Below the pieces are notes generated by a model. The model ran no database searches. It saw only the letters and a list, made by a program, of their open reading frames with translations, and was not told where the DNA came from. From Strigamia acuminata (taxonomy: Eukaryota > Arthropoda > Chilopoda > Geophilomorpha > Linotaeniidae): a DNA stretch of 64,000 nucleotides. Positions 20,961 to 31,431 of this stretch are shown here, piece after piece; position 1 is the stretch's first letter, and every line of letters starts with the position of its first letter. The translations under genes and the position numbers were made by a program. The stretch is taken from positions 24,235,060 to 24,299,059 of the forward strand of contig OX442314.1 in assembly GCA_949358305.1 (NCBI GenBank), read 5' to 3'.

Positions 20961-23900
20961 GTCGGCTATAACCACAATCATTTTATCAAACAACAATCAA
21001 CTCGCAACTCAAATCTTGCACTGTTGCGCTTTGATTGTTGTGTTTTGTTTTGTTTGTTGCAAACATAATAACAATGCATTGTTGTTGTTTTTTTTAAACA
21101 ACAATCAGTTAAGTTACAATTTTTTTTCGTTTGTTTCGTTTTTATTGTTGTGTTGTGTTGTGTTTGTTGCAAAGATCGCATTGTTTTTTTTTTCTTTTTC
21201 TTTAACAACAATCATTTTTTTTTCACAAAAAAATTTCATTTGTTGAGTTTTGATTGTTGTGTTGTTTGTTGCAAAGATCACAACAATGCATTGGTGGTTT
21301 TTGTTTTTTTTTTTTTTTTAACAACAATCATTCATTCACAACGATCAAACGCAACAACAATTTTTTTGCTGTCACCGCACGTTTTGATTGTTGCGTTGTT
21401 TGTGTTAGTTGCAAACGTTACAACAATGCATCAGTAAATTTTTTTTAAACAACAAACATTCCCAACAACAATCGCAACAAAAATCCTTCATCGTTACATT
21501 CTGATTACATTACAACAATGTATCGTTGTTGTGTTTTTGTTGACCAACAATCAATCCCATTGTCATCATCGCGTCGAAATCGTTTTGTTTTGTTGCGTTG
21601 TTTGTTTTTCGAATTCCGAAACCGAGAGTGAAAACAGGTGTTTCGTTATCGCCTTTTCCAGATTGCGAATCCGACTGCAAGGGAGATAATAGCCAGGCGT
21701 CAAAACGAAGACGGACGAGGACCAATTTCAACGCGTGGCAATTGGAAGAGTTGGAAAGGGCATTTGAAGCCAGTCATTATCCGGACATCTTCATGAGAGA
21801 AGCTTTGGCTATGAGGCTCGATTTGGTCGAGTCACGCGTACAGGTAAGCTTACCGCCACTCATTTGCCTAACAAACCCCATAGATAGCGGCTTTTAAAAA
21901 AAAAAAACTCAATTGCTCCCATCATCCCACTCTTTTAAGCCGATTGGTCCAATAAACCCCCAACAAGCCCCCAAAAAGAAAACAAAAACAATTACACGAG
22001 TGGACAGTAATTTTAATAACATAATTTGAATAATTAAGTGAAAGCAATACATGTGTATTGAGCAGATAGTGGAGCCGCACGGTGTGGGAAAGCGGCAACT
22101 ATTAATGGAATAGAAAACGCATTTTGCATCCTCGTCACATTCGTGCGCAGCAGATTGGGGTGTGCGGTTCGCGGAGTAACGAGTTTGTCGGGGCCTGGGG
22201 CCCTTTAAAAATTGAGATGAAATGACAGGCTGCAAACTGGGCCCGGCCTTCGCCTTAAAGAAGCTTGCTCGAGAAGTCGAGGTGTTAATTATGTGTCAAG
22301 AGAGTAATAATTGATTTTTGCAAACTGGTTTCGCCCTCTCTCATCCGCTGCACACACAATTAAGGCCAACGTGATTTAACGCACGACAATTGTTTATGGT
22401 GTTGTTTATCATCGACAACAGACGAGGTAGCCGCGCCCCCTAAACATCGCCGGTCCCGAGTGGCAATCATCCGACAGACGAGCGAAACGTCTTCATCCCG
22501 TGTCAGATTTTGATTAATGGCGCCGTTTCCTTCGCAACGAGCTAGGCGACCCGTACACTCGATTTTCTTCTTTTATCCTGCGAGAAAGTTTATTAAAATT
22601 TAATTTAATTTTTAAAAAAAAAATTGTTTTGATTTTACGATGATTTTATCGCGTTGCGGATGGTCCTTTGTGTAGCACGGCGCCATTAACGCACAGATGT
22701 GCATCATTTCAGACTAATTTCCTCCGAATTAATTTTATAACCGGAAGATTAAATTTGTTTCGTAAATCTGATACATGCTTACCGAGTGATTATAAAACGG
22801 CTCGGGTCACGTGTTTTCGAGCGAGTTTATCGCGCGGGGAGCTATCGGCAGACCGATACATCGCTTTTGTTTTGTTGTGTGGATGCGTTTGGGTTGCGAT
22901 GGTTGATAAAAAGCGAGGAGAAGCGGAGATGGGATTATTTTTCTTTTTCTTTCGAGCATTCTCCACGCCCAGAATCAATTAATCGCAAAAAGGTGAATTC
23001 CAAAGCGAGAGGTTGGCTGCCTGCTCGTAATTTACCAACATCGTTATCGGGAACAAAATGCTTAATTAGGCAAGTTACATTGCCGAGAAACATGACCAAT
23101 GGGCCAACAGGTGCGAAAAACCGGCTTTACGTGCGATCAATAATCTTCAAACATGAGCCTCAAACTAATAATTAATTTTTGCTAAGAAAAAAAAATTTTG
23201 GTGGGGGGGGGGGGGTGTGGGGTAAAAAAAATTCAAGGCTGTGCTATCAAGATGTGGGCTATAGGCCTAACATGGCAGACCAGTGACCTCGCAATTTTAA
23301 TTTAAATCAGAAGTTTTTTAATTTCTTCGATCCAGTTTAATGATTCGATATTTTTTTTTTTTTAAAAATGGAATAAAATAAAAATATTGCCATTCAATTA
23401 CTCTTTAGTTAATTAGGTTTTCTGCACGAACTTGATTACCCGTTTAACTAATTAAGTCCATCAATTAATCACATGTCATCGAAGTATTCACGTTTGATAA
23501 TTTGCACAGCTGGGATCAGGGAGAGCATGCGTAAATTGCGTCAACACAGAGGTGAAAAGAACTTATAATTAACTCGAATCACTTACCGAGTTTACATAGA
23601 AAATTGAACGTGCAGACAAATTCAGTTTTCCGCAAAAGACGTGCAAATTTGGAAAACTAAAATTCCATTTGTGCAAGGTATAAAGTTCGTCCACCCCTCC
23701 ATTTGTTACATAAAATAACTTCTGTGATTGTTACAGAAATGACAATTTATTTCTGATATCATTACAATAAAATAATGTTATCCCTATATTTTCAATGTAT
23801 TTAAACAATAAATAAATAAATAAATAAATCCAAAAAAGCTCGTTTTGCGCCATTGCCGTTTGGAATGTCGTTCTTACCTTGATATTTCGTACCTTTTATA

Positions 23901-26900
23901 AATGAAAAATGATATTTTATAACAAATTTAGTTTTAGCAGATAACTAAAATAGAATTTGATCTATGAGTTGAATTGAATTGAATGCAAGAGCGCAATTTT
24001 CGGCGTATTTGTTTTTATGCAGTTTTGAAGGGCAGAAAATCAAACAAGTAGATGGCGGTGCTCGGAGGTGTAAATGCGATTGCGAGGGCGATGAAATTTG
24101 TCAGGTGTTTCTCGGAGATGTTTCTTTCTCACCAACACCCTTAAGATTGCACGCTTGTCCGCCCCCTCACGTCTTTCCCGCCGAGGGGTGGAGAGTAAAA
24201 TGTCAGGAAACCAATTAATATGAGCAACAAACACACACCGGGAGAGGGGAATGTGGGTTGCTTGGAGCCGTGGAGGTGAGCAGGGGGTAGGAGTGGTGAA
24301 GAAGAAGGATGAACGGATAGTGGATTCGTATACACAGATACAGAAGCGCGTGCACTCGTGTCGTAAACGGGGCGCATTCAGTTTAATAGCGAGTGGAGTG
24401 GAGTGGATGAGTAAAGAAACGGTGAAAATCTTTTCGAATCCTGCGTTGCATTTCCCACAAGAGTTTCACAAATTAGAAAGAACGCCTCGCCGTGTCAGTT
24501 GCAGCGTATGCCCAAATTTCTCCAAGGTATTTAAAGCAATTTGGAAAGAAAATCCATTAGACGCGAGCCTTTCAAATTACAGCGCTCTGGAGAATCGCCT
24601 CCAAATTATGCCGGAACGTAAAGTGGAAAACCACCGCGAGCAGGCGCGCGCCGTCACTAATCACGTGCCCCTCGATTGAAATTGTTAACCGGCCCTAAAC
24701 AATAATTACCGGCGCCAACTTAAGCGTGCTAAGCGGTCTCCACCAATCAGCGTAAAGTGTCACTGTTGCACCTCAATTTCCACCTTTTTTAAATGCTCTG
24801 ATAGAACGCGGGATAGCCATTCAACGCCCACCATATCGTTCAAAAATATATTTTACAGTGCATTCCAAAATGTTGAGCATTAAATAATGCATTGCCATTT
24901 CGTAATACAATTTAAAAAATGCATTCATATTTGACAAATAATAATATTGGGAATGCATCTCAAAATACATTACATTTTACATTGTATTTTACCGATTAAG
25001 AGTCGCCCTCGAATTGTAGCCGCGGCTGAGACACCAAGAATACGGTATTTTTGCAAAAGTACGGTATTGTTTCCGTATTTAATCTCACGAACGATGAACG
25101 TACGCTTCGTTTGTGACGTTCAGACTTTGTTTGTTACATTAAACAAATGTAACAAACGAAAAACCGAAATTGTAATTGCTGAAAAAAATGGCAGTTTTGA
25201 ATAAGAGCCGTGGCTATCTATTGATAGAACACCCGCGTTCTATTAAAACATTTACGGTATTTATTTATTAAGCTACAACATGGGGCTCTTATATGGGTAC
25301 TAAATTCTAATAATTCTGACAGCTTTTTCTGCAGGTTTGTGCACGAAACGTTTAGTTAGTTAATCGGAGGTTAAAATAGAAAACACAATTAAGTGATCCA
25401 AAGATTAGTACAAGTATTTACGTACGGAAATCAATTGTGTAATGAAAATAGCTTATTTGCGTGCGTATTACAAGAATTCAACGACGAGAATCAACAAAAT
25501 TTATTGGCTACAGCCTACTGTAATGCACGCCAATAGATTGTTAGAAATTTCGAAATTTAAACGATTGTTATGCAAAATTAACAGAAAAGTTTAATTAGGA
25601 TTTATATAAGATATATTTCGCAAGCATCTCGCTTGTCTTTTATTGGATAACAACCAAAATGCACGTATGCGCGTTGCTTTGTTCAATTTTAAAACACGCG
25701 CTCGGTATTTCATTATCATTAGAAAATAAAATTAATTTTATTTTTGCTTCCAAATTACATTTTAAAATCTTGAAATCTTGGAGTGAACAAAGCTCCACAA
25801 CCGGTCCACAAACTCCACATCTCTTTGTTAAATGAATGGGGATAGGGGATAAAAATCCTTAGGCAAAACAAGATTGATACCGTATACAAACATCGTATTA
25901 AAAATGTTATGAAATCAAGAGCTCAATTTGAGCTCATCAGTTGCTAAGAAAATGAAAGATTGCTGCAATGAATCATGTACACAGTCTTGTCAGTCTGTTT
26001 GCTTTTGCAGAACATGTACGCATGGATAAAGCCTCAGCACATAAAGATATCCAAGTTATCATTCTACAATGTACTGGAATAATAAAAGATCAATAAAATA
26101 TAACGATCGAATCGGGGAATTGCGAAATATGGCTGATATTATAATTAAATGAGAAACTTTTCTATACTTATTTTGCTATAATACCGATTTGCGCACTCCT
26201 ATTGTTTCAAAGCAACAATTTAAGACACGTGTGTATTGTTTCTTGATGCCAAATTCAAACTGTGCATCACATGCTGGGCATGCATTGAACATAGCGATTG
26301 TCAAGCTTGTTGCACACAAGGGAAATACAGCAACAATAGTTCAGTACCACGTTTATTTTAGCATTATTAGGCTTAACCCAGCTAAATAGTAAGTTATCAA
26401 CTCCGCAGTGTAAATTTAGCATCAGGATACAATAGGATGCGCTTCTGTCGTTGTTACAGCGGTAAAATCAAGTGTGTTGTAACAAGTGACACTCGCACTC
26501 CTTGCTCAACTGACTTAGCCCATACAATTACTGCACATCAGCGTAAACAAAATAATTGCTTTTTCTTTAAATTCATTTTTTACCACCAACTTCCTCTTCA
26601 CCTTAAATCGCAAGCCGATCCAGCTGATTGGAACCACAAACAGCTTATTTTCCACCTAACTAAACTATGAACGGAAGCAAGCAAGTCCGCCAATAACAAA
26701 CCAATTTCGCCTCACTTTGGCAAAAACATTATCTCCATCTGCCCACTGCATGACGGGAGAATGACGAGGCACAAACTTGGTAATAACAAACACCTACAAG
26801 CAATTTACTTGTTGGTAACTTCCATCCCTACCCCTAAGACGGCCTTCAAAACTCGACGAAATTTAAAAGACAAAAAAAAGAAGAGGTAGAACAAAATGCG

Positions 26901-28930
26901 GCTGATGGAGGGATGGCAGGTAATGAGACTAAGGAGTTAACGTGGGGCAAAACAGCTGCCGGAATGGCAAAGAGGCGTGACGACAGGAAACATAACTCAC
27001 ACCTTCGACCGATTACCGTTGATTGGCGGTCCCACTACACCTTCCTTTGCTTTCCTTCTGGTTCCGGGTGCTCGCGCGTGCAGCTGATGCTCGTGGGAAG
27101 GTGGCAAGCGGTGCGCTTAATTATTTCTCCATCAGAGGGCAGGCAAAATCAACACGGCCATGTAATCACCGACCGACAAACCGGCGAGCAAACTAAATGA
27201 CTACTTTTCTCCCTTTCGACAAAACACGTTTGCACTCGCTTACACGCCATCTTACAGCTACGCTTTTTATACTGCTCGTTATCTTTATTTATTTTCTAAT
27301 ATTGGCTTTGCGGAGAAGCCAAATCCCCGCAGCTCTCGACTGTATTAACCGCAAAAAGCGACATAAATTGACAAATTGTTAGGAAAAATTTTGGAATTAT
27401 GCACGAACGAGGCTGTTAATTACTCTGTAAATTTGGTTTTAATATTATACATTCTGCACAGGCTATGGTTAAATGTTTACTCTGAATTTCAGAGTAAATT
27501 ACAGACTAGACGTGTAATTACTAGCAAGTAAATGCATTTAGTGTCTTATATGTTCTGTAATAAATCACATTTTGCTCGAGTATACTTGGTTCTTGGAATA
27601 CCGTCAAATTATCATGCGTTTCAAGAAATTTTAAAGTTAATTAAGAATAAGTGTTCAATTTTAATACTACAAAGGATCGGTTAGCTGTATTCGAAAAGTC
27701 TTTTACTCTGGTTTAGTCTGATTAAATGTGTCATTTGAACAGTCTTTTGAGCAACAAACGTTTTTAAAATTGCAGTTCTACGTCTTTTGTTGTCTAAAAC
27801 AAGAGATCTTTTTGTATGCAACTTTATACCGTATATCAGACCAAAACAGCAACTGGCACTCACACTCCATATTAGTTTTAAACGTTAAACAATACTCTGA
27901 CGCACAGAATACAAATATCAAATTAAAACTACTGAAACAAAATGATAAATTAAATTTGATAATAATAAACAAAGGAAATTCCAAAAAATACAAAATGTTT
28001 ACAAGTAATCCGTCAACTGAATACCAAATTTACATTCGATAATTTTAGTGTAAATATATTGTTTAAAAATGTTGTTTAGCTCTGCTGTCGTTTTTCTACC
28101 GTTATAAAATGCCCATACCATCAAACTATGATTGCATTGTAGCGCATTTTTCCCAAATTCTTAATTTTTAAATTTATTTTATACACCCACAGGTAACCCC
28201 AATCTCCAGTTTTAAATTCCACTAGTCAGCCTAGATTAGTGCAAAAAAAACTAAGAAAACTGACTATGTAATCTTTTTGCAGGTTTGGTTCCAAAATAGA
28301 CGCGCTAAATGGCGAAAAAAAGAGAACACAAAAAAGGGACCCGGACGACCGGCCCACAATGCTCATCCACAAACCTGTTCCGGCGAACCGATCCCGCCGG
28401 AAGAGCTGGAAAAGAAAGAAAAAGACAGAAAGGAGAAGAAACTTCGAAAAATGCTGGAAAAACAGCAGAAAAAACTCATGGCCAAAGGTGTCAAAGTGGA
28501 CTTGAATTCGCTTAGAAACGAATTGGAATCGAGGCTCAATAAAAGCAAGGAGGAGAACGAGGGCGGCAAAAACGCGACGGCAGAAGGCAACACCAACAAC
28601 CAAAGAACGACGAGTCATTCGGCGAGTGTTAACCAGACGCAACATACGCGACTCACGTCTTTCTCAATCGAAAGCATTTTATCGGGTACAACGGGACAAA
28701 ACACGAGCTCTAATCAATTCCCGAGCAGCAATAAATCCAACAACAAAGTCGGTAATAAATTGAACGAGTTTGCTCGTCGAATCGAGTCGAGCAGCGAGTC
28801 GCCGGCTATGTGCCACTTTCGGCCGCGAGCGTCGTGCACAGTGACAGAAATCCCGCATAGACTCGTTTTGATGCCGGAGAACATTTCCGATTGTAGTGAC
28901 AATGTGTCGTCCATGGATTCCACCACGTAG
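20609..28930 (+). CDS. UNC-4/Uncx-type homeobox repressor, paralogue A
   Basis: Exons are 20609-20960, 21662-21843 and 28283-28930, joining to 393 residues. The start MDMRLLES matches the vertebrate UNCX start. An in-frame ATG at 20543 would add 22 residues. An eh1-like Groucho-binding motif, FTIDGIL, is at 63-69. The paired-type homeodomain is at about 133-192, with Gln at position 50 and intron 2 between homeodomain residues 46 and 47. It is followed by the UNC-4 family extension [10 protein letters not shown]...[12 protein letters not shown] and a Lys/Glu-rich coiled segment. A second eh1-like motif, FSIESIL, is at about 305-311. The C-terminus is [13 protein letters not shown]-4/Uncx proteins are nuclear DNA-binding repressors that specify neurons and segmental tissue. 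The paralogue lies 13.7 kb downstream on the same strand. A candidate AATAAA is at 29157. Which of the pair corresponds to fly unc-4 or OdsH cannot be settled here, so I give no symbol. Confidence 0.95.
20961..21661 (+). repeat. Intron 1 of gene A, built of about 110-bp repeats
   Basis: Almost the whole 701-bp intron consists of about five degenerate units of 96-127 bp. Each begins with AACAACAATCA (near 20990, 21099, 21204, 21321, 21448 and 21544). Most then run through TTGATTGTTG and GTTGCAAA to an ACAACAATGCATTG block and a T run. Units are rich in AACAATG, which fits the Sox-type HMG consensus WWCAAWG, often as inverted pairs. Whether this is a regulatory array or just a minisatellite is open. 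Confidence 0.8.
21662..21843 (+). CDS. UNC-4-type gene A, exon 2
   Basis: The acceptor is TTTTCCAG. The exon is 182 bp and encodes an acidic linker (DCESDCKGD) and homeodomain residues 1-46, ending [11 protein letters not shown]. The donor is CAG|GTAAGC, phase 0. Confidence 0.95.
23618..23960. repeat. Dispersed repeat family X, copy 1
   Basis: It shares with 30978-31200 the string GTTTTCYGCAAAAGA, then AATTTGGAWAACTAAA with ATTCCATTTGT, GTTTTGCGC.ATTGCCGTTTG, and TATAACAAATTT, in the same order and orientation. The ends were not fixed. Confidence 0.55.
24857..24992. repeat. AATGCATT-rich repeat family, copy 1
   Basis: It contains TGCATTCCAAAATG, TTTGTAATACA-like strings, AATAATATTGGGAATGCAT and CAAAATACATT, shared with copies at 30642-30885 and 55439-55812. 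It looks like a palindromic non-autonomous element of unknown class. Confidence 0.55.
28283..28930 (+). CDS. UNC-4-type gene A, exon 3
   Basis: The acceptor is TTTTTGCAG. The exon starts [18 protein letters not shown] (recognition helix) and runs to a TAG stop at 28928-28930. It carries the family extension, the second eh1-like motif and the Ser-rich tail. Confidence 0.95.
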   Translation, partial: VWFQNRRAKWRKKENTKKGPGRPAHNAHPQTCSGEPIPPEELEKKEKDRKEKKLRKMLEKQQKKLMAKGVKVDLNSLRNELESRLNKSKEENEGGKNATAEGNTNNQRTTSHSASVNQTQHTRLTSFSIESILSGTTGQNTSSNQFPSSNKSNNKVGNKLNEFARRIESSSESPAMCHFRPRASCTVTEIPHRLVLMPENISDCSDNVSSMDSTT

Positions 28931-30640
28931 CGATCATGTTATCCAGTGAATCATTTTTGTAATATATATAAATATATACATATACATATAATATGAAAAA
29001 AGAAAAGAAAAGGGAAAAAAATTACAATTGTTATGTTAATATTCAGGTTTTTATTTTCGCATTTAATCAGAAATTGGAGAAATAGTTTAATGCGCTGCCC
29101 CCGAGTTTTGCTGCTGAACTTGGTTGTCTCGAAATGAAAACTTCGCTGCATTACCCAATAAAAAAATTTAAGTTAAATTTTGTGTTGAAATCAATTTCCA
29201 TCAATCGAACATTTTAAATATAAATATTTTTTTTTTTATTTCTGAGTAATAATTTAATTTCAAATTGATTTCAATGGTGAATTTTAGGTACATTATTATG
29301 TCGGTGTTATAAAATCCAAAAAATCTTGACCTACCGAACAAGAAATATTCAAATTACCTCGTGATATCCCACAGGAATGTACAAAATATTGAAGTGTATT
29401 GCAGGAAAAACCAACCACTGTATTCTGTATTTGTTTTGAATTCTCCTCATCCAATTTCGCAGCCGATTAGAATTTTTCCACACGATTGAATATCAATCAA
29501 AACCGTCTAAACAATTTCCCTTATTTCTGGTTAATGCTCGTGTTACGTCCAAAGTTTATATATAAGAAGTTCTAACAGTGGAGAAAGTCGCCAGGGGTCG
29601 ACCGAGGGAGGGGTTGCGGTCGATGCGTCCCTGGGGCGTCGGTCGGGCTTGGGCTGCAATTTCATCGCCAAGTGCAGAGATTACCGTGCCCCTTTATAAT
29701 CGAAATTTTACACGCAGGTTAAAACAACCCTGGCGACGAAAAACGCCTCCACCGTCGATCATTACTGTGATTCTATTGCGCCAAGAAATTCATTACAGCA
29801 AAATCGAAATTTCCAGTTCAAAAAAAAATAATAAAAAATAAATAAAAAAAATAAAAGATATTTATGGTATAAATAAAATGATAAAGAGACATGATATATG
29901 TGTTTTCCTTTGAGTCTTGGCGCGACAAATTGACGGCTCGTGGACACAACAGATGGCGTGAAAAAGTCTTCAGATGGGGAGATCGTTATATGGTGTTGGG
30001 GGGGTTTGGGGGTGTGGGGGTGTGGGGGTCAAATCGTGAATTAATCATGGCGCGCATCACAGCGGAGCCCGACACCAAATCACACTCCGATCGCCTCACC
30101 ACATTCTATTAACTTTCCATTTTCGACGGTCGCGGCCCCTAGAGACGCTAGCGGTAAATATAGGGAAGGATATAAGTCTATTCCATTATAGAAGCCACCC
30201 CTCAGTGGGCAAGGGGGCCTAGAGGGAGATGTCAAAAAGTGGTGCGGCCTTCCCCAATGGAGAACAGACGCTCGAAATACCAGTCACGAGTGAGTCAGCA
30301 ACCGACTCCATTAATGGCCATAAAGGAGGGAATTAACGGGCTCACGATCTGTTCGAGCTGCGTGTTGTGTGTGTCGGTTGGTGCAGTTTTACAGTGCACG
30401 CGCACACCTCTGAAAACTTGCATCTTTACACTAGATTAATTCCCAATTGTGTTCAGGATTAACAGTTGAATACGATTTAACACGCAATCTACAACAGATT
30501 TCTATACCCTAAGCGCCACTTTGTTTTAACATTTTTTTAAACAAAAAAAAAAAAAAAAAATTTATAAAAAAATTTTTAAAACTTATTTTAGAACGTCAAA
30601 ATCCACCATTTTCATAATTTAAAAAAAAAATGTCAAAATA
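28931..30640. other. Downstream region of gene A
   Basis: It should hold the 3' untranslated region of gene A, with a candidate AATAAA at 29157-29162. A more GC-rich block lies at 29575-30430. No coding exon was recognised. Confidence 0.55.
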
Positions 30641-30641
30641 T

Positions 30642-30885
30642 ACAGTATATTACAATGCGAGTATAATGCATTCCAAAATGAATAGCGTTAAGTATATTAT
30701 TTGTACATAAAATAATGCAATTGAAAAAATTAATTTTTACAAATAATAAATAATATTGGGAATGCATTTCTTAATAGATTTCACAATATGTATTATCATT
30801 TTGCAAACCATATGCAGAAATGTAATACAAAATGCAATCTCGTGACACCCAATGCATTTCAAAATACATTGTTAGGTTGCAACAT
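30642..30885. repeat. AATGCATT-rich repeat family, copy 2
   Basis: It shows the same ordered strings as 24857-24992: TGCATTCCAAAATG, AATAATATTGGGAATGCAT, GTAATACAAAATGCA and CAAAATACATTG. Confidence 0.55.
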
Positions 30886-30977
30886 ATTTTCAATAAGTTT
30901 TCAAACATACGGCCATAGTTTTCCAGAAAAGTAAAAATTCAATTTTTTTTTTGAAAAACTAGTCATCTAAATAAACC

Positions 30978-31200
30978 AGTTTTCTGCAAAAGAACAGCTA
31001 ATTTGGATAACTAAATTCCATTTGTAGATTTTGGGCGTTTTGCGCATTGCCGTTTGCAATGTAAACACCCGTGCATGCTTTATAGTGGAAGTGGCGTACT
31101 TGGTATTTCTTGCCTTATTAAAAATTGCACCAAGTACTCGTATATAAACAAAAACGACACACTCCTGAGTGGTATATAACAAATTTTAATACTTCTTGCT
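30978..31200. repeat. Dispersed repeat family X, copy 2
   Basis: This is the second copy of the family at 23618-23960, in the same orientation and diverged by substitutions and an insertion. Confidence 0.5.
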
Positions 31201-31241
31201 TTTGGGCGAAGATACGTCAGCTAAATTTGGTTTGTTCAAAC

Positions 31242-31431
31242 CAGCGCTTCTTAACCGGTGGTGCAAGATAGGTTTTCTGGGGGTGCGAGGCCGCTTAAGA
31301 AAAATGTTTAATACATAAGTGGTTGATTGACACCAGTAAAAAAAACTACAAAATTATATATTTTCCTTCGGTAAGAGGTGCGAGCACAGATTTTAAAACT
31401 CAATGGGGTACCAACAAAGAGTTTAGGGGTT
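31242..31431. mobile_element. hAT MITE, copy 2
   Basis: The left end CAGCGCTTCTTAACCGGTGG and the interior (GCAAGATAGGTTTTCTGG, GAGGCC.CTTAAGAAAA, GACACCAGTAAAAA) match the element at 15105-15314. The right end is decayed, with only a weak match near 31415-31431. Confidence 0.65.

Larger units (their letters stand above)
21844..28282 (+). other. Intron 2 of gene A (6.4 kb)
   Basis: This is non-coding. It contains a GC-balanced stretch at 22040-22560 with TAATTA-like and TTTAT sites, G-run low complexity at 23200-23222, and dispersed repeat copies at about 23618-23960 and 24857-24992. Open frames here (for example around 24251-24679) have no family resemblance and are taken as chance. Confidence 0.8.

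Noticed and set aside
20485-21246. Long open frame of 253 codons on the plus strand
   Set aside because: It is the wrong frame over exon 1 of gene A and continues into the intron repeats. The homologous frame starts at 20609 in another phase.
24251-24679. Open frame of 142 codons in intron 2 of gene A
   Set aside because: It shows no similarity to a known family and no splice context, and sits in a GC-richer intron block where longer chance frames are expected.
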